This document shows, piece after piece, positions 41,081 to 50,468 of a stretch of DNA of 64,000 nt (position 1 is its first letter; each line of letters starts with the position of its first letter). A model generated the notes under the pieces. That model was given only the letters and a program-made list of their open reading frames with translations. It was not told the origin of the DNA and searched no databases. The position numbers and the translations under genes were made by a program. Origin of the DNA: Solibacillus sp040273735 (lineage in GTDB: Bacteria; Bacillota; Bacilli; Bacillales_A; Planococcaceae); NCBI RefSeq assembly GCF_040273735.1, contig NZ_JBELZM010000001.1:1-64000 (forward strand), given 5' to 3'.

Positions 41081-42058
41081 ATGGCACAAATGACAATGAT
41101 TCAAGCAATTACAGATGCATTACGCTGCGAATTAAAAAATGACGAGAACGTTTTAGTATTCGGTGAAGACGTTGGTGTAAACGGCGGGGTATTCCGTGCA
41201 ACAGAAGGTCTTCAAAAAGAATTTGGCGTTGATCGTGTATTTGATACGCCACTTGCAGAATCAGGAATCGGTGGTTTAGCAATTGGTTTAGCGTTAACTG
41301 GATACCGTCCAGTACCTGAAATTCAATTTTTCGGCTTCGTATTCGAAGTAATGGATTCTATCAGCGGGCAATTGGCTCGTATGAGATACCGTTCAGGCGG
41401 TACGTATAATGCACCAGTAACAATCCGTTCTCCATTTGGCGGGGGTGTTCATACGCCTGAAATGCACTCGGATTCTTTAGAAGGGCTGATGGCTCAATCA
41501 CCAGGATTAAAAGTTGTTATTCCATCAACACCATATGATGCAAAAGGTTTAATGATTGCTTCGATTCGTGATGATAATCCGGTTATTTTCTTAGAGCATT
41601 TAAAACTATACCGTTCATTCCGTGAAGAAGTTCCGGAAGAGTCATATACAATTGAATTGGGTAAAGCAGATGTGAAACGGGAAGGAAAAGATCTTTCTAT
41701 CATTGCTTACGGCTTAATGGTTCACGAAAGTCTAAAAGCGGCAGAAGAATTGGAGAAAGAAGGCTACTCGGTAGAAGTAATCGATTTACGTACAATTCAG
41801 CCGTTAGATATCGAAACAATTATTGCATCTGTTGAAAAAACAGGTCGTGCAATTGTTGTTCAGGAAGCGCAAAAGCAAGCAGGTATTGCGGCAAATGTAG
41901 TCGCAGAAATTACAGAACGTGCGATTCTGTCATTGGAAGCACCAGTATTACGTGTTGCTGCACCAGATACAATCTATTCATTCCCGCAAGCGGAAGGTGT
42001 ATGGTTACCTACGTATAAAGATGTAATGGAAACTGCAAAGAAAGTCTTAACATTCTAA
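41081..42058 (+). CDS. pdhB: Pyruvate dehydrogenase E1 beta subunit
   Basis: The 325-residue partner of PdhA shows the transketolase-like pyrimidine domain (GEDVGVNGGVFRATEGL, RVFDTPLAESGI) and the C-terminal transketolase domain (about 195-315). It starts 3 bp after pdhA, with AGAAGGAGT overlapping the pdhA end. Confidence 0.96.
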   Translation: MAQMTMIQAITDALRCELKNDENVLVFGEDVGVNGGVFRATEGLQKEFGVDRVFDTPLAESGIGGLAIGLALTGYRPVPEIQFFGFVFEVMDSISGQLARMRYRSGGTYNAPVTIRSPFGGGVHTPEMHSDSLEGLMAQSPGLKVVIPSTPYDAKGLMIASIRDDNPVIFLEHLKLYRSFREEVPEESYTIELGKADVKREGKDLSIIAYGLMVHESLKAAEELEKEGYSVEVIDLRTIQPLDIETIIASVEKTGRAIVVQEAQKQAGIAANVVAEITERAILSLEAPVLRVAAPDTIYSFPQAEGVWLPTYKDVMETAKKVLTF

Positions 42059-42076
42059 GAATTGAGGGTGAGATAA

Positions 42077-43465
42077 ATGGCATTTACGTTTCGTTTACCA
42101 GATATCGGAGAAGGTATTCATGAAGGTGAAATCGTCAAATGGTTCGTTAAACCTGGCGATCAAGTAAAAGAAGACGATATTTTAGCAGAAGTTCAAAATG
42201 ATAAAGCAGTCGTTGAAATTCCGTCACCAGTTGATGGTACAGTAGAAGAAATCTATGTAGAAGAAGGAACGGTTGCGATTGTCGGGGATGCCTTAATCCG
42301 CTTTGATGCACCAGGCTATGAAGATTTAAAACTAAAAGGTGATGACCACCACGAATCAAATGAATCAAACAAAACAGAAGCACAAGTACAGTCTACTGCT
42401 GAGGCTGGCCAAAATGTGAAAAAAGAAGAAACTAAAACGGATAAGAGTGCAGATGCTGCTCAGCCGGAAGCTCCCGCTGAAACAGAAAAAGCTGCACCGC
42501 CATCCGAAACAGAAACTTCAGGCAAACGCATTATCGCAATGCCTTCTGTTCGAAAGTATGCTCGTGAAAAAGGTGTCGAGATTCAGCAAGTTTCAGGCAC
42601 AGGCAAAAACGGCCGTGTGTTAAAGGAAGATATTGAGAGCTTCCTAAACGGAGGTCAACAATCGGCTTCTGAAACAGAAGAAGTAAAAGATACACAACAG
42701 CCACAAGCAGAAGAGAAACAAGCAGAAACAAAACAAGCTGCCCCTGTAGCACTTGAAGGCGAGTTCCCTGAAACACGCGAAAAAATGAGCGGTATCCGCA
42801 AAGCGATCGCAAAAGCGATGGTACATTCAAAACATACGGCTCCGCACGTAACGTTAATGGATGAAGTGGATGTAACAGAACTTGTTGCACACCGTAAGCA
42901 ATTCAAGGATATTGCAGCGGAACAAGGTGTTAAATTGACATATTTACCGTACGTTGTGAAAGCTTTAATCTCGACTTTACGTAAATATCCTGATTTCAAC
43001 CGTTCACTGGATGATGCGACACAAGAAATTATTCAAAAACATTACTATAATATTGGTATTGCGGCTGATACAGAAAAAGGTTTGTTAGTTCCTGTAATTA
43101 AGCATGCTGATCGTAAGTCTGTATTTGGCTTATCTCAGGAAATTAACGAATTGGCTGTAAAAGCGCGTGATGGTAAGCTAGCACCGCATGAAATGAAAGG
43201 TGCGTCAATGTCGATTACAAATATCGGTTCAGCTGGTGGGCAATGGTTCACACCAGTAATTAACCATCCTGAAGTGGCAATCTTAGGAATTGGTCGTATT
43301 TCAGAGAAACCAGTAATAAAAAATGGTGAAATTGTAGCAGCACATGTGTTAGCATTATCATTGAGCTTTGATCATCGAATGATCGATGGAGCGACTGCAC
43401 AAAACGCTTTAAATCATTTAAAACGTTTATTAAGTGAGCCGCAACTATTATTAATGGAGGCGTAA
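42077..43465 (+). CDS. pdhC: Dihydrolipoamide acetyltransferase (E2 of Pdh)
   Basis: The 462-residue protein has one N-terminal lipoyl domain (lipoylated K43 in VQNDKAVVEI), an Ala/Pro/Glu-rich flexible linker, the peripheral-subunit-binding domain (about 150-190, MPSVRKYAREKGVEI), a second linker and the catalytic domain with active-site FDHRMIDGA near the C-terminus. It forms the core of the Pdh complex and yields acetyl-CoA. Confidence 0.96.
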   Translation: MAFTFRLPDIGEGIHEGEIVKWFVKPGDQVKEDDILAEVQNDKAVVEIPSPVDGTVEEIYVEEGTVAIVGDALIRFDAPGYEDLKLKGDDHHESNESNKTEAQVQSTAEAGQNVKKEETKTDKSADAAQPEAPAETEKAAPPSETETSGKRIIAMPSVRKYAREKGVEIQQVSGTGKNGRVLKEDIESFLNGGQQSASETEEVKDTQQPQAEEKQAETKQAAPVALEGEFPETREKMSGIRKAIAKAMVHSKHTAPHVTLMDEVDVTELVAHRKQFKDIAAEQGVKLTYLPYVVKALISTLRKYPDFNRSLDDATQEIIQKHYYNIGIAADTEKGLLVPVIKHADRKSVFGLSQEINELAVKARDGKLAPHEMKGASMSITNIGSAGGQWFTPVINHPEVAILGIGRISEKPVIKNGEIVAAHVLALSLSFDHRMIDGATAQNALNHLKRLLSEPQLLLMEA

Positions 43466-43469
43466 AAAA

Positions 43470-44882
43470 ATGGTAGTAGGAGATTTTCCAATCGAACTAG
43501 ATACTCTTGTAGTAGGTTCTGGCCCTGGTGGTTATGTAGCAGCAATTCGTGCAGCACAAACAGGTCAAAAAGTAACAATCGTTGAACGTGGAGCATTAGG
43601 CGGGGTATGTCTAAACGTAGGTTGTATCCCTTCAAAAGCTTTAATTTCAGTAGGTCACCGCTTTGAAAATGCCCAGCATTCAGATGATATGGGTGTTACT
43701 GCATCTGAAGTGAAATTAGACTGGTCTAAAGCACAAGCATTTAAAGACGGCGTTGTTAAAAAATTAGTAGGCGGCGTTGAAGGCTTATTAAAAGGAAATA
43801 AAGTAGATATCGTAAAAGGTGAAGCATACTTCGTGGATGCAAACACTGTACGTGTTATCGACGGCGATAATGCTCAAACTTATACATTTAAAAATGCTAT
43901 TTTAGCAACAGGATCTCGTCCAATCGAAATCCCAACATTTAAATTTACAAAGCGTGTAGTAAGCTCAACTGGTGCATTATCATTCCCTGAAGTACCAGGT
44001 AAATTAGTTGTTATCGGTGGCGGTTACATCGGTACAGAGCTTGGTTCAGCTTATGCTAACTTAGGTTCTCAAGTAACAATTATCGAAGGCGGTAAAGATA
44101 TTTTAGCTGGTTTCGAAAAACAAATGACGCAAATCGTTAAAAAAGGTCTGAAGAAAAAGGGCGTTGAAGTTGTAGTAAACGCTTCTGCTAAAGGCGTAGA
44201 AGAAAACGAGAATGGCGTAGTTGTTACTTATGAAGCAGGTGGCGAAGAAAAAACTGTTGAAGCAGATTACGTATTAGTAACTGTAGGTCGTCGTCCAAAT
44301 ACGGATGAAATGGGCTTAGAAGAAGTAGGTATTAAATTCGCAGAACGCGGATTATTGGAAGTAGACAAACAAGGTCGTACTTCAGTATCGAACATCTATG
44401 CAATCGGTGATATCGTTGCAGGTCCACAACTTGCTCATAAAGCTTCTTATGAAGGTAAAGTTGCTGCAGAAGCAATCGCTGGTGAACCATCAGTAGTTGA
44501 CTACTTAGCAATTCCTGCAGTATGCTTCACAGATCCAGAAATGGCAACTGTAGGCTACTCTGAAGAGCAAGCAAAAGCGGAAGGTTTAGAAGTGAAAGCT
44601 GCTAAATTCCCATTCGCTGCAAACGGTCGTGCATTAGCATTAAACGAAACAGAAGGTTTCGTGAAACTAGTAGCACGTAAAGAAGACGGCTTATTAGTTG
44701 GTGCTCAAATCGTTGGTGTCGGTGCTTCTGATATGATTGCTGAAATGGCAACTGCTATTGAAGGCGGTATGACTGCAGAAGATATCGCATTGACTATCCA
44801 CGCTCACCCAACTTTAGGTGAAATTACAATGGAAGCTGCTGAAGTTTTACTAGGCAACCCAATCCATATTGTAACTAAATAA
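43470..44882 (+). CDS. pdhD: Dihydrolipoamide dehydrogenase (E3)
   Basis: The 470-residue flavoenzyme has FAD-binding GSGPGGYVAAIRA, redox disulfide C47-LNVG-C52, NAD-binding GGGYIGTELG and the catalytic C-terminal HAHPTLGE. It reoxidises lipoyl groups of Pdh and other 2-oxoacid complexes. Codon use is more biased to T/A-ending preferred codons than neighbours, as expected for high expression. 4 bp after pdhC; a strong terminator follows. Confidence 0.96.
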   Translation: MVVGDFPIELDTLVVGSGPGGYVAAIRAAQTGQKVTIVERGALGGVCLNVGCIPSKALISVGHRFENAQHSDDMGVTASEVKLDWSKAQAFKDGVVKKLVGGVEGLLKGNKVDIVKGEAYFVDANTVRVIDGDNAQTYTFKNAILATGSRPIEIPTFKFTKRVVSSTGALSFPEVPGKLVVIGGGYIGTELGSAYANLGSQVTIIEGGKDILAGFEKQMTQIVKKGLKKKGVEVVVNASAKGVEENENGVVVTYEAGGEEKTVEADYVLVTVGRRPNTDEMGLEEVGIKFAERGLLEVDKQGRTSVSNIYAIGDIVAGPQLAHKASYEGKVAAEAIAGEPSVVDYLAIPAVCFTDPEMATVGYSEEQAKAEGLEVKAAKFPFAANGRALALNETEGFVKLVARKEDGLLVGAQIVGVGASDMIAEMATAIEGGMTAEDIALTIHAHPTLGEITMEAAEVLLGNPIHIVTK

Positions 44883-44891
44883 TGATATAAA

Positions 44892-44928
44892 AATTACACT
44901 GCCCATTTTAAATGGGCAGTGTTTTTTA
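44892..44928 (+). terminator. Terminator of the pdh operon
   Basis: ACACTGCCCATTT pairs perfectly with AAATGGGCAGTGT, followed by TTTTT. Confidence 0.92.
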
Positions 44929-44930
44929 TG

Positions 44931-45053
44931 GTTATAAATAACAAGGGGTTGGGTCAACCTAAGGGAAAGGAAAAACGCTTTCTGATAGAAGCAAAAAATT
45001 TTTTCTTCCATTATAAAGGGAGTTTTTAAATGTAAAAAATGGTTATTTATAAC
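44931..45053. repeat. 123-bp segment with perfect 12-bp inverted ends
   Basis: GTTATAAATAAC (44931-44942) is the exact reverse complement of GTTATTTATAAC (45042-45053). The 99-bp interior is AT-rich with a small GGTTG/CAACC palindrome. No target-site duplication is obvious. It may be a small MITE-like remnant, a long-range hairpin, or chance in AT-rich DNA. Confidence 0.4.
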
Positions 45054-45149
45054 TGAAAGATTCATGTAAAAAATAATAAAGTAGAGCAACAAAATAAATG
45101 TAATTCAGCTAAAATGTGAAATAAGCTCTAATTATAGGAGGAATACTGT

Positions 45150-45251
45150 TTGAGGATTTCATTGATCAAGGAAGTCGTCACATTTAAACAAGGTGGCTTT
45201 TCGCATTACTTTAAATATAAAATCATGACCCAAATTATAGTAGGAAAATAA
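45150..45251 (+). CDS. Candidate 33-aa small protein
   Basis: TTG at 45150 lies 8 nt after a perfect AGGAGG, and the frame runs 33 codons to TAA at 45251. The product begins MRISLIKEVVTFKQGG and continues FSHYFKYKIMTQIIVGK: basic, mildly amphipathic, no clear membrane helix. I do not recognise it. It could be a small gene or the start of a lost one; dispersed element B begins 30 bp later. Confidence 0.4.
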   Translation: MRISLIKEVVTFKQGGFSHYFKYKIMTQIIVGK

Positions 45252-45280
45252 AATAGACAGAAATTTCTAATAGACGTACA

Positions 45281-45489
45281 ATAAAGTGGAACTTTAATCA
45301 GTAAGGGGGAATCTCTACTGATTAAAAGGAACATAAGCTAAAACTGTCATGTCCTGTGACAACGCTTGTGTGACCAGCATCGTGTTAGTCCGAACCAATC
45401 GGGCTTTTACGGGTAGTTGATTTCCCGCCTATCCTTTTCGACCTGTTTACGTTTAGAGGCAGGAGAGTCACTACCTGTTAATGCGGGAT
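45281..45489 (+). repeat. Dispersed structured element, copy B (leader of the lrgA-like gene)
   Basis: It shares three blocks with copy A (37714-37895); the central one is 45392-45445. Its first hairpin, TTTAATCAGTA with TACTGATTAAA (45293-45326), differs in sequence from that of copy A but takes the same place and form. About 60 bp between hairpin and central block are unique to this copy. It ends 25 bp before the GTG start at 45515. Confidence 0.75.
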
Positions 45490-45514
45490 AAAACTGTGTA
45501 AAGGGGGTTAACTG

Positions 45515-45928
45515 GTGGAGATTATTCGTACTACCACTCAAATTGGTATTATTATTTTGTTTTATCTGACTGGAGAATTTATCGTTTCAGTTACCGGTAT
45601 TATTATACCTGGAAGTATTATCGGGTTAGTTATATTATGGCTTGCTCTTTACTTTAAAATTTTAAATGTAAAATACATACAAAACGGTGCCAGTTTTATG
45701 CTTGCATTTTTAACATTGTTTTTTATTCCTTCAACAGTGGCTGTCATTAATTATCCTGAATTACTCACGATATCAGGAGGGCTTTTTGTTTTAGCTGTTA
45801 TTATCAGTACAATTTTTGCGCTGGTCATAACCGGAAAAATAGGTAAATTCATAGAAAAAAAGGAATGCAAAATGAAGGAGGAAGAGAATATTGCTGCATC
45901 TACTGCTAATTCTATCCATCATAAGTAG
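45515..45928 (+). CDS. CidA/LrgA-family holin-like membrane protein
   Basis: GTG at 45515 with AAAGGGGG gives 137 residues with four hydrophobic helices (IIPGSIIGLVILWLAL is the family-typical segment) and a charged C-terminal tail. CidA/LrgA proteins act with a LrgB partner in control of murein hydrolase release or pyruvate transport. The 3' end overlaps the next gene by 38 bp. No LytSR two-component pair lies next to it. Dispersed element B forms the leader. Confidence 0.85.
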   Translation: MEIIRTTTQIGIIILFYLTGEFIVSVTGIIIPGSIIGLVILWLALYFKILNVKYIQNGASFMLAFLTLFFIPSTVAVINYPELLTISGGLFVLAVIISTIFALVITGKIGKFIEKKECKMKEEENIAASTANSIHHK

Positions 45929-46580
45929 CACTGTTCTTCTTTTTATATTACTGAACAGGCTGTACTTGAAGTTTGGCCACCCATTATTATTGCCTATTTT
46001 AACGGCTACTTGTATTACAGTCATTATTTTACTAGTTTTTAATATTCCATATGAAACGTACATGGAAGGGGGACAATGGATATCCAAAATGCTCGGTCCT
46101 GCAGTCGTAGCATTGGCATTTCCTTTATACAACCAGCGGGAGCTTATATTCAAATACAAATACTCGATTATTACGAGCATCATTGTCGCAATGCTCGCAG
46201 GTCTAATTAGCGTAGTAGCATTACTTTTACTTTTCGGATCAAGCAAAGATTTTATCCTTACTTCATTACCAAAATCATTAACAACACCTGTGGCAATGCA
46301 AGTAAGCGATATTGTTGGGGGTATACCGCCGCTGACTGCTGTAATGGTAATGGTGGCAGGGTTTACTGGTGCTATTTTAGGTCCGGTTTTATTTAAATTA
46401 TTTAAAATTGATACGGCGATCAGTCGCGGGGTCGCTATGGGAAGTGCTTCGCATGGTGTCGGATTGACAAAATTAAAGGAGTATAGTGAAGAAGATTTAT
46501 CGATTGGCTCACTGTCTATGGGGCTTAGTGCGGTTGTTGGGGCCTTCATTATTCCGCTTATTTCGATTTATTTATTTTAA
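45891..46580 (+). CDS. CidB/LrgB-family membrane protein
   Basis: TTG at 45891 after AAGGAGGAAGAG gives 229 residues with about six to seven helices. The LrgB signature is visible: MLGPAVVALAFPLYNQ, LPKSLTTPVAMQVSDIVGG and GVAMGSASHGVGLTKL. It is the obligate partner of the preceding LrgA-like protein. In B. subtilis the related PftAB takes up pyruvate, so pyruvate transport beside pdh is one possible role. Confidence 0.88.
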   Translation: MLHLLLILSIISSTVLLFILLNRLYLKFGHPLLLPILTATCITVIILLVFNIPYETYMEGGQWISKMLGPAVVALAFPLYNQRELIFKYKYSIITSIIVAMLAGLISVVALLLLFGSSKDFILTSLPKSLTTPVAMQVSDIVGGIPPLTAVMVMVAGFTGAILGPVLFKLFKIDTAISRGVAMGSASHGVGLTKLKEYSEEDLSIGSLSMGLSAVVGAFIIPLISIYLF

Positions 46581-46611
46581 AAAAGACAGACAGCATTTAG
46601 CTGTCTGTCAG
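46581..46611 (-). terminator. Terminator of speA (minus strand)
   Basis: GACAGACAGC pairs with GCTGTCTGTC; on the minus strand it is followed by TTTTTT. Confidence 0.85.
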
Positions 46612-46616
46612 AAATA

Positions 46617-48086
46617 TTAATAAATCGCTTTCCGCTCTTTAATAACACGAATATTTTGTAATGTACTGTCTTCAGGTCCTTGAACAGGGAGACCTGCTTC
46701 AATATTCATCTTGATAAAATCAATATTGCTCTGCGTAATTATTTCCCCGGGAATAAATATTGGAATGCCCGGTGGGTACACCATTATAAATTCTGCGCAA
46801 ATATACCCTTCTGCCTGTGCAAGAGGAATACTTTCTGTTTGTGCATAAAATGCATCACGCGGTGTCATTGCAAGAGCGGGAATTTCAGGTATTTGAACAT
46901 TTGTTTCAGTAATCGATGCTTCCGATTCGAAGTTTTTCGACATACGTGTCAAAGCATTAACAAGTAAATTGATTTCTTTTTTCGAATCTCCAATTGTTAC
47001 TAAGCATAAAATATTGTATAGATCGGACAACTCTACTTCCAAGTTAGCATTCTGACGTAACCATTCTTCTGCAACATGTCCGGTAATGCCTAAATCTTTA
47101 ACACAAATTAACAGTTTTAATGGATCCATATCGAATGTAGCCGAAGTTCCGAGTTTTTCACGTCCTACACAATGTAGATGCGGAATTGCGTTAATGCGTT
47201 TACGGGCATCATTTGCCAAACGGATTGCTTCGTCCAATAAATCATATCCATGGACAGCAAGCTGGCGACGTGCCGTATCTAAAGACGCCAGTAATGGATA
47301 GGAAGTCGATGTCGTTGTCAGCATAGAGAATACAGCCTGTACTCTTTTAGCTGTTACAAGGCCTTCTCTGACGTTTAAGACAGAGCTGCCTGTCATGGAG
47401 CCGCCAAGCTTATGCGTGCTCGTAGCGGCCATGTCCGCGCCGGCTTGCATTGCAGATAACGGCAACTCATCATGGAATTTAATATGAACGCCATGAGCTT
47501 CATCCACAATTACTGGAATATTACGTGCATGTACAATTTCGACAATGCGTTTTAAATCTGCAACAAAACCGAAATATGTCGGGTTGATGACAAGTACGGC
47601 TTTCGCATCTGGATATGTCGTCAATGCGCGCTCAACGGACTCTGGCGAAATACCATGAGAAATGCCGAGCTCACTGTCAACTTCCGGATGAATAAAAATA
47701 GGAATAGCACCTGCAAAAACAATAGCTGACATAATCGACTTATGTACATTCCGCGGTACTATAATTTTATCGCCTGGGCCAACGACAGTCATAATCATCG
47801 TCATAATGGCGCCACTAGTACCTTGCACGGAAAAAAATGTATGGTCAGCACCAAAGGCTTCAGCAGCAAGGTTTTGTGCTTGCATAATCACACCTTTAGG
47901 AGCGTGTAAATCATCTAGTGGAGCAATATTAATTAAATCAATTGATAAAACGTTGTCGCCTACAAATTCTCTGTAAGCTGGATCCATTCCTTGCCCTTTC
48001 TTATGGCCTGGGATATGGAACTGGATAGGGTGTCTGTTGCGATGCTTAAGTAATGCATCAAACAAAGGAGTCTCTAACTGTGACAA
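46617..48086 (-). CDS. speA: Arginine decarboxylase (Orn/Lys/Arg decarboxylase family)
   Basis: TTG at 48086 with GAGGTGG 8 nt upstream gives 489 residues starting (M)SQLETPLFDALLKH, colinear with B. subtilis SpeA (490). Fold-type I PLP enzyme: cofactor Lys K226 in ATSTHKLGGS, and VIVDEAHGVH. It makes agmatine, the precursor of putrescine and spermidine. Together with PotABCD it provides both synthesis and uptake of polyamines. Divergent from the nitronate monooxygenase gene. Confidence 0.92.
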   Translation of the reverse strand: MSQLETPLFDALLKHRNRHPIQFHIPGHKKGQGMDPAYREFVGDNVLSIDLINIAPLDDLHAPKGVIMQAQNLAAEAFGADHTFFSVQGTSGAIMTMIMTVVGPGDKIIVPRNVHKSIMSAIVFAGAIPIFIHPEVDSELGISHGISPESVERALTTYPDAKAVLVINPTYFGFVADLKRIVEIVHARNIPVIVDEAHGVHIKFHDELPLSAMQAGADMAATSTHKLGGSMTGSSVLNVREGLVTAKRVQAVFSMLTTTSTSYPLLASLDTARRQLAVHGYDLLDEAIRLANDARKRINAIPHLHCVGREKLGTSATFDMDPLKLLICVKDLGITGHVAEEWLRQNANLEVELSDLYNILCLVTIGDSKKEINLLVNALTRMSKNFESEASITETNVQIPEIPALAMTPRDAFYAQTESIPLAQAEGYICAEFIMVYPPGIPIFIPGEIITQSNIDFIKMNIEAGLPVQGPEDSTLQNIRVIKERKAIY

Positions 48087-48212
48087 CGCAGGTACCACCT
48101 CACTATATAGTATTTTTTAAAAACAAATGAATTATAGCACCTATTAAAGTTGCTGACTATATAAATATTTTAATCAACTGAATTGACAGTTATTATTTTA
48201 GGAGGAATAACA

Positions 48213-49172
48213 ATGAAATGGCAAACAAAAGTAACCGACTTATTACAAATTCAATACCCGATTATTCAGGGGGGATTAGCGTACCTGGCCTATTCTGAGC
48301 TTGCTGCAGCGGTTTCAAATGCAGGAGCCTTAGGACAGATTACCGCCATGAGCTTGCCGTCACCGGAAGCGTTAAAAGAGGAAATAAAAAAAGTGAGAGA
48401 AATGACAGATCGGCCGTTTGGTGTAAACTTTGCGATAGGAATGCATGGAAAAGGATACGAAAAGATGATCGAAGTAGCTGGTGAAATGGATGTACCTGTA
48501 GTAACTATTACTGGAGGAAACCCGGCACCGATATTCGACATATTAAAAGATGCATCATGTAAAAAACTTGTACTCGTCGCTGCGAAACGACAAGCGCAGA
48601 AAGCTGAACAGCTGGGAGCGGATGCCGTAATGGTTGTTGGACAAGAAGGCGGGGGCCATTTAGGGCGAGATGATGTCGGAACAATGGTGCTCGTACCGCA
48701 AGTAGTCGATAGTGTATCGATTCCGGTTATTGCGTCAGGGGGAATTGGAGACGGACGAGGATGGATGGCAGCACATGCATTAGGGGCGGAAGGAATTGAA
48801 ATGGGGACACGCTTTATTGCGACAAAAGAATGTGTTCACGCTTCTCTAGCATATAAACAGGCACTGATTGATAGTGAAGAAACAGATACAACGATTATTA
48901 AACGCTCGATTGGTGCGCCTGCCCGAGTAATCCGCAATGCATTTACAGATGAGATTTTAGAAGTTGAGCAAAAAACCCCTACATATGAAGCGCTGAAATC
49001 ATATATTAGCGGTGAAGCAAACAAAAATTTCATTTACAGTGGAGATGCGACAAAAGGCTTCGGATGGGCGGGTCAAGTAACAGGATTAATTCAAGATGTA
49101 CCGTCAGCTGAAGAATTAATTCAGCGTATGGTTGTACAAGCGGAAAAAATCCGTTTAAAATGGGGTCAGTAA
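48213..49172 (+). CDS. Nitronate monooxygenase (2-nitropropane dioxygenase family)
   Basis: ATG at 48213 after TAGGAGGAATAAC gives 319 residues. A TIM-barrel FMN enzyme with FMN/phosphate-binding segments PIIQGGLAYLA, GQEGGGHLG and VIASGGIGDGRGW, and EGIEMGTRFIAT. The family oxidises alkyl nitronates such as propionate-3-nitronate; FabK enoyl-ACP reductases look similar, so FabK is the alternative call. Single gene followed by yktA. Confidence 0.82.
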   Translation: MKWQTKVTDLLQIQYPIIQGGLAYLAYSELAAAVSNAGALGQITAMSLPSPEALKEEIKKVREMTDRPFGVNFAIGMHGKGYEKMIEVAGEMDVPVVTITGGNPAPIFDILKDASCKKLVLVAAKRQAQKAEQLGADAVMVVGQEGGGHLGRDDVGTMVLVPQVVDSVSIPVIASGGIGDGRGWMAAHALGAEGIEMGTRFIATKECVHASLAYKQALIDSEETDTTIIKRSIGAPARVIRNAFTDEILEVEQKTPTYEALKSYISGEANKNFIYSGDATKGFGWAGQVTGLIQDVPSAEELIQRMVVQAEKIRLKWGQ

Positions 49173-49194
49173 TAATTAAAGGCAGGTAATAACT

Positions 49195-49464
49195 ATGGAA
49201 TATTCATACCCATTATCGACGGACTGGTCAACAGAAGAAATGGTCGATGTCGTACGCTTTTTTGAAGTGGTGGAAATGGCCTACGAAAAAGGGGCAAAGC
49301 GTGAACTAGTCATGGCACGCTACAAACGTTTTAAAGAGATTGTACCTTCCCAGGCGGAAGAAAAAACAATCTGCCGTGAATTCGAACAGGCAAGTTCCTA
49401 TGTCCCATACCGGGTCGTAAAGCTTGCGAAAGAATTAGCGGACGGGCAAATTGTAAGAATGTAA
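49195..49464 (+). CDS. yktA: UPF0223 family protein YktA
   Basis: The 89-residue protein (MEYSYPLSTDWSTEEMVDVV...SSYVPYRVVKLAKELADGQIV) matches UPF0223/YktA, small helical proteins of unknown function. Length and location after speA fit. It starts 22 bp after the nitronate monooxygenase stop and may share its transcript. Confidence 0.88.
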   Translation: MEYSYPLSTDWSTEEMVDVVRFFEVVEMAYEKGAKRELVMARYKRFKEIVPSQAEEKTICREFEQASSYVPYRVVKLAKELADGQIVRM

Positions 49465-49542
49465 TAAAAAACGAAGCTGTGACAGAAGAACTTCATGGCT
49501 AAGGCAAGATATTTATAAAAGAAACGGATTTTCTGTACAGCA

Positions 49543-49590
49543 AAAAGCAGCATTTTCTCCCAGAGGAAAATGCTGCTTTTAGTCTTAATA
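49543..49590 (+). terminator. Terminator after yktA
   Basis: AAAAGCAGCATTTTC pairs perfectly with GAAAATGCTGCTTTT, followed by a weak T-rich tract. Confidence 0.85.
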
Positions 49591-49669
49591 TCAAGAATTT
49601 TTTAAATTATTTTTAAATTGTTGGAATGTTTAGCAGTCTTTTGTACATATTAATAATAAATGGTTGCAA

Positions 49670-50293
49670 TTAACCTTTGATGATTTTATAAACAGGGAGA
49701 AGCTCATCAAATGTTTGTTCAGCCAATAGCAAAAACTCTTCTGCAGACATTTTAATTGCCTCATCTGCAGGTATACGACGCCCAACAAGAAATTCTCCTT
49801 TTTTTACATCACGCAGGCGTATAAGGAGCTGTTCAAGCTTTTCGGTGCGCGCTTCTTTTAAAGAGATCGTATCTGGTTGCATATGATCCCCGGAAAGTAC
49901 GTAATCATCGGATAAATCTTTAATCACTTGCATATTTTTCAGTAAGCGCTGTGCCATTTCCTCTTTTTGCGGCGCTTCATAAATCACTGCAACAACGATG
50001 AAAAGGTGCGTACCCCATAACCCAATCTGGAAATGCGGCAAAGCTTTATAACCACGCTTATAAGGAGCAAATGCAACCCAGGAATCTTTTGGTGGGTTTA
50101 CAGTACGGCGGGCATGTTTCGCAACATGACCGAAAAACTCTTCTCCTGTTTGTGCACTGAAATACCCTGTAAACGTTTCTGACAGCTCATTAAACTTCGG
50201 GCGGATAATTGTTGTTAAAGCTTCCATACGCTCATCTAGACCGTCAATATCAAATACTTGGAAGTCTTCTTTAGTCCAATTGACAATACTCAT
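49670..50293 (-). CDS. yktB: UPF0637 (DUF1054) family protein YktB
   Basis: The 207-residue soluble protein (WTKEDFQVFDIDGLDERMEAL..., with GHVAKHARRTVNPPKDSWVAF) matches YktB/DUF1054. No enzymatic motif is known. AAAGGAA precedes the ATG. Transcribed against its neighbours, same location as in B. subtilis. Confidence 0.88.
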   Translation of the reverse strand: MSIVNWTKEDFQVFDIDGLDERMEALTTIIRPKFNELSETFTGYFSAQTGEEFFGHVAKHARRTVNPPKDSWVAFAPYKRGYKALPHFQIGLWGTHLFIVVAVIYEAPQKEEMAQRLLKNMQVIKDLSDDYVLSGDHMQPDTISLKEARTEKLEQLLIRLRDVKKGEFLVGRRIPADEAIKMSAEEFLLLAEQTFDELLPVYKIIKG

Positions 50294-50468
50294 TTTTATA
50301 ATTCCTTTCGTTTTTATGTTTATTTTATTAATTTTTTGGGAAAAAATCTTGTAATAGAAACTTTATACCAATGGAAAATATCAAAGGTGAGGCTATAATC
50401 TTAAGAATTTACTTATATTATCCAGTTTGGTTAAAGTCTGAAAAATTATGATAAGGAAGTGATTTATT

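Noticed and set aside
45791..46549. 252-codon open frame antisense to lrgAB
   Set aside because: Shadow of the two membrane protein genes; no ribosome site and no recognisable domain.
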